Source: Methylothermaceae bacterium | GTDB lineage: Bacteria > Pseudomonadota > Gammaproteobacteria > Methylococcales > Methylothermaceae | Assembly (NCBI GenBank): GCA_027024125.1 | Contig: JALVSV010000268.1 | Span: forward strand, 1-5,011 | Direction: 5' to 3' | DNA: 5,011 nt | Shown here: piece by piece, positions 1 through 5,011 of the stretch | Numbering within the stretch: position 1 is the first letter of the stretch | How the letters are laid out: every line of letters begins with the position of its first letter | Made by a program: the position numbers and the translations under genes | The notes under the pieces: model-generated | What the model saw: the letters and a program-made list of their open reading frames with translations, nothing else | Told to the model about the DNA's origin: nothing | Databases searched by the model: none

Positions 1-28
1 TTGTGGGGAGAAGTGCCATTGGGAGTCA

Positions 29-46
29 TGCTTTTAGATAAAAGCA
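29..46. promoter_or_regulatory. 18-bp perfect inverted repeat, possible operator
   Basis: The arms TGCTTTTA and TAAAAGCA are perfect reverse complements around a 2-base centre (GA). No T-tract follows, so it is unlikely to be a terminator for an upstream gene. It lies just upstream of the possible promoter of the cysteine-rich lipoprotein gene, a place where a dimeric regulator could bind. It could also be a chance AT-rich palindrome. The symmetry is seen directly; the operator role is inferred. Confidence 0.3.
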
Positions 47-51
47 GTTAG

Positions 52-80
52 TTCCGGTATGTTTTTCATGGAATTATAAG
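52..80 (+). promoter_or_regulatory. Possible sigma-70 promoter for the Cys-rich lipoprotein gene
   Basis: TATAAG at 75-80 is a good -10 hexamer. A 17-base spacer separates it from TTCCGG at 52-57, which matches the -35 consensus TTGACA only at the first two bases. Transcription would begin near 87, leaving a leader of about 27 bases that contains the AAGGGGG ribosome binding site. The weak -35 suggests either low activity or dependence on an activator. This is inferred from spacing and the -10 box only. Confidence 0.3.
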
Positions 81-113
81 AGTATTAATTGTTAATCAAG
101 GGGGCATTGAATT

Positions 114-557
114 ATGAAGTCTAAATATAACGTGTTCATGGCAGCTTTGGGGTTGGTGATTTCAATGAGTGCATGTGCCGCTCAAAACGGGAATAAAACT
201 ACAGCGCTGAGCGAACAAAAGGGACCTGTCGAGACTTTCATGGAGGGTTGTAAGACTGAATTGAACACCTACTGCAAGAACGTCACGCCGGGCGAAGGCC
301 GGTTGTTGGCTTGTATCTTCGCCCATGAAGACAAGCTTTCTGCTCGCTGCGATTATGCCTTGTACGACGCGGCAAACCAATTGGAGCGTGCTGTTGCCGC
401 ACTCAGTTATGCAGCCAATGAGTGTGATGACGATCTGGTGAAATTCTGTTCGGATATCGAACCTGGTGAAGGGCGTATTCTGAATTGTCTTAAGCAGAAT
501 GAGAAACAGCTTAGCAAACGCTGCACGCAGGCACTCCATGATGTGGGCCTGAAATGA
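114..557 (+). CDS. Lipoprotein with two cysteine-rich (GLG1-type) repeats
   Basis: This 147-residue protein is probably exported and lipidated. Its short basic N-terminus and hydrophobic stretch (residues 8-17) end in a lipobox-like MSAC at 18-21. Methionine at -3 is less usual than leucine, and alanine at +2 favours outer-membrane sorting. The mature part has two copies of a repeat with cysteines at 46, 54, 67, 79 and 104, 112, 125, 137. The spacings (8, 13, 12) are identical in both copies, and each carries a PGEGR motif (59-63 and 117-121) and a LS..RC or LSKRC motif. This matches the Cys-rich repeat family named after Golgi protein GLG1/ESL-1 (Pfam Cys_rich_FGFR), which also occurs in proteobacterial secreted proteins of unknown role. 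Eight mature cysteines could form four disulfides in the periplasm. The ATG has a good ribosome site (AAGGGG at 99-104, 9 bases away). Family assignment is confident; the molecular function is unknown. Confidence 0.88.
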   Translation: MKSKYNVFMAALGLVISMSACAAQNGNKTTALSEQKGPVETFMEGCKTELNTYCKNVTPGEGRLLACIFAHEDKLSARCDYALYDAANQLERAVAALSYAANECDDDLVKFCSDIEPGEGRILNCLKQNEKQLSKRCTQALHDVGLK

Positions 558-568
558 AAATACCGATC

Positions 569-604
569 CAAATGAACGACCTGTTGCAAACGTGGTCGTA
601 TTTG
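569..604 (+). promoter_or_regulatory. Intergenic stem-loop between lipoprotein and glycine-zipper genes
   Basis: CAAAT (569-573) and ACGACC (576-581) pair with GGTCGT (594-599) and ATTTG (600-604). This gives 11 base pairs with a 2-base bulge (GA) and a 12-base loop. GATCCAA (565-571) can instead pair with TTGGATC (609-615), which would enclose the ACGACC/GGTCGT stem. There is no U-tract, so a simple terminator is unlikely. The structure lies just ahead of the start region of the downstream gene and could affect mRNA processing or translation. Pairing is seen directly; the role is inferred. Confidence 0.35.
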
Positions 605-638
605 TGTATTGGATCAATATTGAGTGCACTGCATACAA

Positions 639-1073
639 ATGGTAAAAATGAAGAATAGATTAAACTTCCGGTTTGTATCCGGGTTGACTGGATTTCTGCT
701 TTCCGCTTCCATCGCTTGGGGCCAGGTGATTGTGCCGCAAAAGGGGCAGACGCCCGAGCAGATCGCCAAGGATCAGGCTGAATGTCAGGCGTTTGCCCAA
801 CAGCAGGCAGCTGCCATGCAGCAGCCTGCTCAAACCAGTCCGGGCATTGTCCGTGGTGGTGCCCGTGGTGCGGCTGCAGGTGCTGCCATTGGGGCCATTG
901 CCGGGGATGCCGGCAAAGGTGCTGCCATCGGTGCCACCGCGGGAGGCATGAAAGGCCTGTTCAACCGCAGGGACGAAAAGTTACAGCAGCAGGCCAACGC
1001 TTCTGCAGGTCAAAATGCTTACGACCAGGCATTTGCCAACTGCATGATGAGTCGCGGTTACTCTGTCCAGTAA
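639..1073 (+). CDS. Glycine-zipper domain envelope protein
   Basis: The protein has a basic N-terminus, a hydrophobic segment and a likely signal peptidase site after AWG, leaving a mature protein starting QVIVPQKG. A glutamine/alanine-rich segment follows. Next comes a glycine-zipper region of about 32 residues with GxxxG-type spacing (GGARGAAAGAAIGAIAG, then GKGAAIGATAGGMKG), and a hydrophilic tail ending CMMSRGYSVQ. The zipper resembles the YMGG-like/Omp glycine-zipper families, whose helices pack in or against membranes. The C-terminal CM..RGY..Q motif recurs in such proteins, and two cysteines (in AECQAF and ANCMM) could form one disulfide. The start is uncertain. An in-frame stop at 621-623 limits it to GTG 624, ATG 639 or ATG 648, and none has a clear ribosome site. 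ATG 648 gives the most compact signal peptide (MKNRLNFRF). It may be co-transcribed with the upstream lipoprotein gene and ends 22 bases before a strong terminator. Function unknown, probably structural. Confidence 0.82.
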   Translation: MVKMKNRLNFRFVSGLTGFLLSASIAWGQVIVPQKGQTPEQIAKDQAECQAFAQQQAAAMQQPAQTSPGIVRGGARGAAAGAAIGAIAGDAGKGAAIGATAGGMKGLFNRRDEKLQQQANASAGQNAYDQAFANCMMSRGYSVQ

Positions 1074-1095
1074 GCTTTCGTCCTCAACTATTATC

Positions 1096-1131
1096 AAAAA
1101 CGCCTCATGGATCTTCCATGAGGCGTTTTTT
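1096..1131. terminator. Strong rho-independent terminator, probably bidirectional
   Basis: The stem CGCCTCATGGA (1101-1111) pairs perfectly with TCCATGAGGCG (1115-1125) around a TCT loop. It is flanked by five A on the left and six T on the right. It ends transcription of the glycine-zipper gene 22 bases after its stop codon. Because the A-tract becomes a T-tract on the other strand, it can also stop the convergent minus-strand operon, for which no closer terminator is visible. Confidence 0.93.
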
Positions 1132-1136
1132 CAGTC

Positions 1137-1186
1137 GTAGGGGGCATTGCATGCACCAATGAACGGTGCGTAAAACGCACCCCACC
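1137..1186. repeat. REP/MITE-like palindromic element A
   Basis: The ends GTAGGGGGC (1137-1145) and GCACCCCAC (1177-1185) are imperfect inverted repeats, 7 of 9 matching. Inside is a perfect hairpin GGTGCGT-AAA-ACGCACC (1165-1181) and a competing pairing of GCACC (1153-1157) with GGTGC (1165-1169). The layout resembles short non-coding repeats with GTAGGGTGC...GCACCCTAC ends found in many gammaproteobacterial intergenic regions. No ORF is present. It lies at a convergent gene end, as is typical. Family membership is from memory of the pattern, not from a search. Confidence 0.6.
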
Positions 1187-1194
1187 TTTATCTT

Positions 1195-1273
1195 GGTAGG
1201 TTGGGTAGCTCGAAGAGAAACCCAACGATTGCCGAACGGTGGGTTTCGGCTGATACATCAACCCACCCTACGA
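1195..1273. repeat. REP/MITE-like palindromic element B
   Basis: The terminal inverted repeats GTAGGTTGGGT (1196-1206) and ACCCACCCTAC (1261-1271) match at 10 of 11 positions. An inner hairpin pairs GAAACCCAACG (1217-1227) with CGGTGGGTTTC (1237-1247), with one mismatch and a 9-base loop. The element therefore holds four copies of a GGGTT-like core in alternating orientation. It belongs to the GTAGGGTGGGTT type of dispersed gammaproteobacterial repeat and sits 8 bases from element A. It is probably non-autonomous; no transposase gene is nearby. Confidence 0.65.
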
Positions 1274-1358
1274 TCTTCATATGTCTGGGTGTCAATGGCC
1301 CATGATGAGTGTAACCGTTAATATGGCACCGTTCCGGCGCTGGCTCACCGCGTGTTGA

Positions 1359-2831
1359 TCAGAACATGGTGCCAAGTTCCATATAGAATATCTTGTCTTC
1401 CTTCGATATCCCAAAGTCGAAGCTGATCATGGTGGCCAGATTCCAGGCCAGGCGGAAACCTACCCCACCGGCGCCTTGGATATCGTCGAAATCGAGTTGG
1501 ATGTTTTTATAGGATCTTCCCAGATCCCCAAAAATGGTGACACCCGGCTTCAGGTGCTGTCCCCAAAATGACCATTCGGTGAAGAACCATCGCAGTTCCC
1601 CGTTCATGACGAAGCTTGAGTCACCGATGAAACGTTGGGCCTTGTAACCACGCAGGGTCCAGAATCCACCCACGCCGAATTTGTCGAAATCGTTGAATCC
1701 AAGCCTGGACAGGGCGTAGAAAGGCGCATTGCCGAAATTCATGTTGTAGGTGGCCCGGCCAGCCAGAATAAGCTGTTGGGTATCGAATACGTCCTTGAAG
1801 AAATCGTGATAGAAGGCACCTGACAAGGTCAGTCGCTGGTAGGCATATTTGGAGCCGAGGAATTTAAAGGCTGCGGCGAAATTGGCCTGCGCCAGGATGC
1901 CGCTTGTGGGGTTGGGTTCGAAATTTCGGCTGTCGTAGGTGAGGCCGATTCTGACCTGGTTGTCCCAGCCGCCATCACATCCATTTGTGATTCCCTTGTC
2001 GCAGTCTTCTTTCAGGCGGGTCGATGCTTGGGTGGCACGGCCATTCTCGCCAATAAGCCCCACCCGTTTGCCAGTATAATCCTTGATGTCCACATGACGA
2101 ATCTGCAAGCCCAGCAATGGCCGGAGAAGGCCTCCCATGAGGTCGTACTCCATGGTGGCGTTGAAAATGAAGTCCTTGGTGTCGTATTTGTTGTAACGGG
2201 AATAAGTACATTCCTGTCCTGCGCTGCAGGCACCGACAGGTCCGACAAATATCTCGTTAAGATTGCCCTGATAGGATTTGAACTCATCGAAGTGCTTGCC
2301 GGTTCGTGGGCTGATCAGCGGAATCCCGGCATCTCCCTGGCCGAAGTAGTTCTTGATGGGGTTTTTCTCATAGAAGCCGTCGAAACGAAGCCGGAAGGGG
2401 GTGTCCTGGACATAAAGCCAGTCGAGACGGGCGAACAACTTGACCGTGTCTTCGGTCGAGACCGTACCGCCGAGAAACATCTTGGTCCGGTAGGGTGCGG
2501 TGCGGAAGAAAGGATCGGTTTTAGAACCGTTGTTGTACCATTCGGCAAAACCGCCCAGGTTGAAACCTTCCTCCGCATCCCAGCCGACGGCGGGGATGCC
2601 TGTGACGTATTTTCCCTCCTTTTTGTCCTTCAACATCAGGTCAGGAATAAAAGGTTTGTTACGGATGAAGTCGGGGCGGGGAATTGGCGGTGGCAACGCA
2701 CCTTCCATCGCACCCTCTTCAGTGGCACCCGGGGCTGTTGAAAAGACGGCCAAACATATAGACAACACAGTTGTGGTCAGAAACGGGTTCATCAAGCAGT
2801 TGTGACGAATAACATCGTTCATGATGGTCAT
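1359..2831 (-). CDS. POTRA-less Omp85/BamA-TamA-type outer-membrane barrel
   Basis: This 490-residue protein has an N-terminal hydrophobic export signal (about residues 16-36; cleavage possibly after PGA) and no room for POTRA domains. A proline-rich linker (47-53) leads into alternating beta-strand sequence from about residue 75 to a C-terminal phenylalanine, as in outer-membrane barrels. Omp85 hallmarks include LTYDSRNFEPNPTSG (297-311), the lid-loop motif LRGY (393-396, matching VRGF/Y of BamA and FhaC), GDLG (435-438), GVGFR (456-460) and a final FDFGISKED strand. NYFGQGD (161-167) resembles a loop motif seen in related proteins. The family contains barrels without N-terminal domains (called noNterm), whose role is unsettled: lipid or protein handling, or a simple pore. 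Two close cysteine pairs (202/208 and 277/285) lie in probable loops. The start overlaps the stop of the upstream aldehyde dehydrogenase gene (ATGA at 2831-2828), implying translational coupling. Met14 (codon 2792-2790) is an alternative start giving a more usual signal peptide. Confidence 0.88.
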   Translation of the reverse strand: MTIMNDVIRHNCLMNPFLTTTVLSICLAVFSTAPGATEEGAMEGALPPPIPRPDFIRNKPFIPDLMLKDKKEGKYVTGIPAVGWDAEEGFNLGGFAEWYNNGSKTDPFFRTAPYRTKMFLGGTVSTEDTVKLFARLDWLYVQDTPFRLRFDGFYEKNPIKNYFGQGDAGIPLISPRTGKHFDEFKSYQGNLNEIFVGPVGACSAGQECTYSRYNKYDTKDFIFNATMEYDLMGGLLRPLLGLQIRHVDIKDYTGKRVGLIGENGRATQASTRLKEDCDKGITNGCDGGWDNQVRIGLTYDSRNFEPNPTSGILAQANFAAAFKFLGSKYAYQRLTLSGAFYHDFFKDVFDTQQLILAGRATYNMNFGNAPFYALSRLGFNDFDKFGVGGFWTLRGYKAQRFIGDSSFVMNGELRWFFTEWSFWGQHLKPGVTIFGDLGRSYKNIQLDFDDIQGAGGVGFRLAWNLATMISFDFGISKEDKIFYMELGTMF

Positions 2832-4243
2832 CTCATTATCTTTTTCAAAAACTTGATCTTGTTTCCATAGGGTGGATAAGCCAATGGGATATCAAAGAGC
2901 GTAGTCGACCTGAGCACGGCTTTTTTGTGGGAAAAGCATTCGAAACCATGAAGCCCGTGATAACTTCCCATGCCGCTTTGGCCAACCCCACCAAAAGGGA
3001 GGTGATGATTGGCCAGATGGAACACGCAGTTGTTGATACAGGCGCCACCGAACTGGATAGTGTCTATCAATTCATTCTGGATCCCTGCGTCTTCCGTATA
3101 CAAATAACAGGCCAGGGGCCAATGGGGCAGTTGGTCGATGGTTTCGTGGACTTCATGGAGGGATGTGTACTCCAGGACCGGCAGGACGGGGCCAAAGATT
3201 TCCTCTGACATGACCTTGTCGGTGAGGTTCACATCGTGCGTCACGGTGGGGGCGATATACAGTTCATCCGGATTGCTTTGCCCTCCCACCACGACTTTCT
3301 CGGGGTCGATGAGCCCGGTGATGCGCTCAAAATGAGCTTGATTGATAATGCGCCCATAATCCGGGCTATGGATGGGGTTCTCACCGTAAACCTCGACGAT
3401 CCGCTCCTTCAGCTTGGCCAGCAATGCCTCTTTGATGTTTTTGTGGACGAGCAGGTAATCCGGCGCCACACAGGTCTGGCCGGCGTTGAGGAACTTGCCG
3501 TTGACAATGCGTTTGGCCGCGATATCCAGGTTGGCATCCTCATGCACAATGCACGGGCTCTTGCCTCCAAGTTCCAGGGTGACTGGGGTCAGCTGTTTGG
3601 CGGCGGCGCTCATGATGATGCTGCCTACCCGGGGGCTTCCGGTGAAGAAGATGTGGTCGAATTTCTGTTGCAAAAGAATGGTGGTTTCCCTGACTTCCCC
3701 TTCTATGTGAGCGATATGTTCGGGTGGGAAATGCTCGCTGATCAGCTCGTGTATGACGCTGCTGCAGGCTGGCGTCATCTCGGAAGTCTTGAGTACAGCG
3801 GTATTGCCTGCGGCGATTGCGGCAATCAGGGGAGAGAAGGTCAGGTTGATCGGATAGTTGTAGGGTGAAATGATCAGGTTGACCCCGAGGGGGGAATAGC
3901 AGATCTGACTCCGGCCCGGCTGAGCGAGGAGGGAAGTGGGAACCCGCTTTGGCCGCATCCACCGCTTCAGTTTTTTTTTGGTCACGGTGATCTCATGCAA
4001 AGTGAAGCCGGTTTCTGTCAGGTATGCTTCGAATTCCGGTTTGCCAAGGTCCTGTTTCAAGGCTTGATTGAGCTTATCCTGGTATTTGACAAGGGCTGAT
4101 TTCAACCTGTTCAGGCTCTCGATCCGGCTCTGATAGCTTCGGGTCTTGCTGCTTTTGAAGTAGGTGTGTTGCTTCTTGACGATATCGATGATGGTGTCTT
4201 CATGGGTTGCTACAACCCTGGAAGCTGTCATCTTTTTGTTCAT
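2828..4243 (-). CDS. Class 3 (ALDH3-type) aldehyde dehydrogenase
   Basis: This 471-residue cytoplasmic enzyme oxidises an aldehyde to its carboxylate with NAD+ or NADP+. All key elements are present in order: SPYNYP with Asn129 (oxyanion hole), Lys152 in LKTSE (cofactor binding), FTGSPRVG (200-207), Glu224 in LELGGKSP (general base), nucleophile Cys258 in NAGQTCVAPDY, EEIFGP (347-352) and LPFGGVGQSGMG (415-426). The NAGQTCVAPDY block, the length and the YPPY-containing C-terminus point to class 3, which includes fatty-aldehyde and coniferyl-aldehyde dehydrogenases. The long membrane tail of mammalian ALDH3A2 is absent, although the basic C-terminus (KIKFLKKIMR) could touch membranes. The substrate cannot be read from the sequence; a long-chain or aromatic aldehyde is plausible. 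It is the first gene of a coupled pair with the outer-membrane barrel. The start is fairly safe, but the ribosome site is weak: GGGT followed by seven A. Codons 89-91 form a run of nine A, a possible slippage site. Confidence 0.93.
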   Translation of the reverse strand: MNKKMTASRVVATHEDTIIDIVKKQHTYFKSSKTRSYQSRIESLNRLKSALVKYQDKLNQALKQDLGKPEFEAYLTETGFTLHEITVTKKKLKRWMRPKRVPTSLLAQPGRSQICYSPLGVNLIISPYNYPINLTFSPLIAAIAAGNTAVLKTSEMTPACSSVIHELISEHFPPEHIAHIEGEVRETTILLQQKFDHIFFTGSPRVGSIIMSAAAKQLTPVTLELGGKSPCIVHEDANLDIAAKRIVNGKFLNAGQTCVAPDYLLVHKNIKEALLAKLKERIVEVYGENPIHSPDYGRIINQAHFERITGLIDPEKVVVGGQSNPDELYIAPTVTHDVNLTDKVMSEEIFGPVLPVLEYTSLHEVHETIDQLPHWPLACYLYTEDAGIQNELIDTIQFGGACINNCVFHLANHHLPFGGVGQSGMGSYHGLHGFECFSHKKAVLRSTTLFDIPLAYPPYGNKIKFLKKIMR

Positions 4244-4324
4244 ATTGTTTTTTTACCCATGATCGGTGGACGAGCGCGGACTATGGCTCAAGAAGATGCC
4301 CCTTTTTGGAATTTTAATGGAAGT

Positions 4325-4351
4325 TTTACCTGTTTTGGGGCAATTTACCTG
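4325..4351 (+). repeat. Short direct repeat TTTACCTG x2
   Basis: TTTACCTG occurs at 4325-4332 and again at 4344-4351, 19 bases apart start to start, with ACAG-free T/G-rich sequence between. It lies in the divergent region just upstream of the possible small ORF. It may be a pair of half-sites for a regulator, or chance. No convincing -35/-10 pair could be placed beside it. Confidence 0.25.
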
Positions 4352-4362
4352 AAAACATTGAA

Positions 4363-4515
4363 ATGAGGGATCTGAATGAACTGCCAAAAGAGTGTTATGT
4401 TGGACATGGAATTTCAGATGTACTGACAACTACTTTGTTTCCAGTCGCTGGGTTTGTGAATTTATTTACCCTGTTTTACAGAGCAACCGAAGAGTCGGAA
4501 GAATGGAGGTCGTAA
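4363..4515 (+). CDS. Possible 50-residue single-pass membrane microprotein
   Basis: An ATG at 4363 opens a 50-codon frame ending in TAA at 4513-4515. The product starts MRDLNELPKECYVG, has a hydrophobic segment at about residues 20-39 (including TTTLFPVAGF) and ends in an acidic tail, RATEESEEWRS. This is a plausible one-helix inner-membrane protein. Its stop codon shares an A with the ATG of the following lipoprotein gene (TAATG), and the strong GGAGGT of that gene lies inside its last codons, a layout typical of translational coupling. Against it: no Shine-Dalgarno sequence precedes ATG 4363, the frame is short, and I recognise no family. It could be a chance frame in the leader of the lipoprotein gene, or the remnant of a larger gene. 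Confidence 0.38.
   Translation: MRDLNELPKECYVGHGISDVLTTTLFPVAGFVNLFTLFYRATEESEEWRS
4505..4510 (+). promoter_or_regulatory. Strong ribosome binding site GGAGGT
   Basis: GGAGGT ends 4 bases before ATG 4515. It fixes the lipoprotein start here rather than at in-frame ATG codons at 4392 or 4503, neither of which has a ribosome site. Confidence 0.85.
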
Positions 4516-4979
4516 TGTATCAATATGTTGTGGTGATTTTGGCAATTTGGATCTTGGTGGGATGTGCCGGTCCGGCTACAAAAAGACAAGCTCCACATTC
4601 ATTGGAAATCGTGGAGAACTGGACAGGAGACTATCCGGTGAGTGCTCTCGGCCGCCTGCCAAAAGGGCAGCGTGATACGCCCGTCGGCTGGCTTGATGAA
4701 TCACACTTCTCTTCTGTATGGGCGGCGTTCAAGCCGGGCTCTGAAGCGCCCCGTGTGGATTTCTTCCGTCAACTGGTTGTTTTCGTCCGCAACACCGAGT
4801 TTTACAACCGTATGCAAATCGCCCAAGTGCAGCTCGTCGATGGGGTGGCTGAAGTGATCGCGATGGAAACGATGTCTGCGATGCCCATCCAGGACCGTGT
4901 GGCCATGGCGCTGGTGGTGGTGCCTAAAGAGGGCATCAGGGCATTACGTCTCGGCTCTGTCAAAATACCCCTACGCTAG
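4515..4979 (+). CDS. Small lipoprotein of unknown function
   Basis: This 154-residue protein has a textbook lipoprotein signal: hydrophobic residues 4-15 and the lipobox LVGC (14-17). Alanine and glycine after the cysteine favour the outer membrane. After a short linker comes a globular part with mixed alpha/beta character. One stretch, VDFFRQLVVFVRN (81-93), followed by IAQVQLVDGVAEVIAMET and then ALVVVPKEGI, weakly recalls the PrcB C-terminal type of domain, which has a VDF start and a closing hydrophobic-Pro strand. I would not assign that without a profile search. Cys17 is the only cysteine. The start at 4515 is set by GGAGGT; frame upstream of it is open but lacks a signal-like start. 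It is divergent from the aldehyde dehydrogenase operon and may be translationally coupled to a 50-codon frame just upstream. Real gene: nearly certain. Function: unknown. Confidence 0.85.
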   Translation: MYQYVVVILAIWILVGCAGPATKRQAPHSLEIVENWTGDYPVSALGRLPKGQRDTPVGWLDESHFSSVWAAFKPGSEAPRVDFFRQLVVFVRNTEFYNRMQIAQVQLVDGVAEVIAMETMSAMPIQDRVAMALVVVPKEGIRALRLGSVKIPLR

Positions 4980-4981
4980 GT

Positions 4982-5000
4982 GGGGGCCAGCCCAGCCCCC
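4982..5000 (+). terminator. GC-rich hairpin after the lipoprotein gene, weak terminator candidate
   Basis: GGGGGC (4982-4987) pairs with GCCCCC (4995-5000) around a 7-base loop, starting 3 bases after the stop codon at 4979. Only two T follow (TTCC), so it lacks a proper U-tract. It may stabilise the mRNA 3' end or form part of a longer structure beyond the window. Confidence 0.4.
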
Positions 5001-5011
5001 TTCCAGACTTG

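Noticed and set aside
162..638. 158-codon minus-strand frame over the cysteine-rich lipoprotein gene
   Set aside because: The plus strand has the lipobox and eight regularly spaced cysteines; the reverse frame shows nothing coherent.
100..1149. GGGGGCATTG present at 100-109 and again at 1140-1149
   Set aside because: The first copy is a ribosome binding site region and the second is the end of a REP-like element. No similarity extends beyond the 10-mer, so I take it as chance.
782..1162. 126-codon frame overlapping the glycine-zipper gene, very rich in Cys and Arg
   Set aside because: The Cys/Arg/Gly richness is produced by reading GC-rich Gly/Ala codons out of frame; there is no signal or ribosome site, and it runs through the terminator.
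2028..2741. 237-codon plus-strand frame antisense to the barrel gene
   Set aside because: The minus-strand frame has clear Omp85 motifs, a signal and a coupled start. The antisense frame has no recognisable domain and is a shadow of its codon bias.
3236..3868. 210-codon plus-strand frame antisense to the aldehyde dehydrogenase gene
   Set aside because: The opposite strand carries every catalytic motif of aldehyde dehydrogenase; this frame shows no motif or ribosome site.
4166..4366. 66-codon plus-strand frame across the start of the aldehyde dehydrogenase gene
   Set aside because: It overlaps the confirmed enzyme start, has no ribosome site and its product is not signal- or domain-like.
4392..4514. 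41-residue N-terminal extension of the last lipoprotein
   Set aside because: The extended start has no ribosome site and would bury the lipoprotein signal; GGAGGT and the LVGC lipobox place the start at 4515.

Overview
This 5 kb stretch looks like the chromosome of a Gram-negative bacterium, most likely a gammaproteobacterium. Three of the five clear genes encode an outer-membrane barrel or outer-membrane-type lipoproteins. A fourth is a periplasmic or envelope glycine-zipper protein. The intergenic palindromes with GTAGGGTGGGTT-type ends resemble REP/MITE-like repeats common in environmental gammaproteobacteria. Base composition is moderate, by eye near 50% GC. The genus cannot be named from the sequence alone. 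I see no rRNA, tRNA, CRISPR array, transposase or phage gene.

Layout. (1) Positions 1-1135, plus strand: a short upstream region with a perfect 18-bp inverted repeat and a possible promoter. It is followed by a small lipoprotein with two cysteine-rich repeats (114-557), a 66-90 bp spacer with a stem-loop, a glycine-zipper protein (639-1073) and a strong, probably bidirectional terminator (1096-1131). (2) Positions 1136-1358: a convergent intergenic region holding two REP-like inverted-repeat elements. (3) Positions 1359-4243, minus strand: a two-gene operon in which a class 3 aldehyde dehydrogenase (upstream) shares an ATGA stop/start overlap with an Omp85-type outer-membrane barrel lacking POTRA domains. 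(4) Positions 4244-4514: a divergent intergenic region with a possible 50-residue membrane microprotein that ends in a TAATG overlap with the next gene. (5) Positions 4515-4979, plus strand: a lipoprotein of unknown function, followed by a GC-rich hairpin.

How it may work together. The plus-strand genes at both ends and the barrel belong to the cell envelope. The aldehyde dehydrogenase is the only clear cytoplasmic enzyme. Its translational coupling to the POTRA-less barrel is the best-supported functional link: an enzyme that detoxifies or oxidises a hydrophobic aldehyde paired with an outer-membrane barrel. The substrate and the role of the barrel are not visible in the sequence.

The most interesting leads are the dehydrogenase/barrel pair, the two cysteine pairs in the barrel, and the unlisted small membrane ORF ahead of the last lipoprotein. 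None of these establishes a new system by itself.
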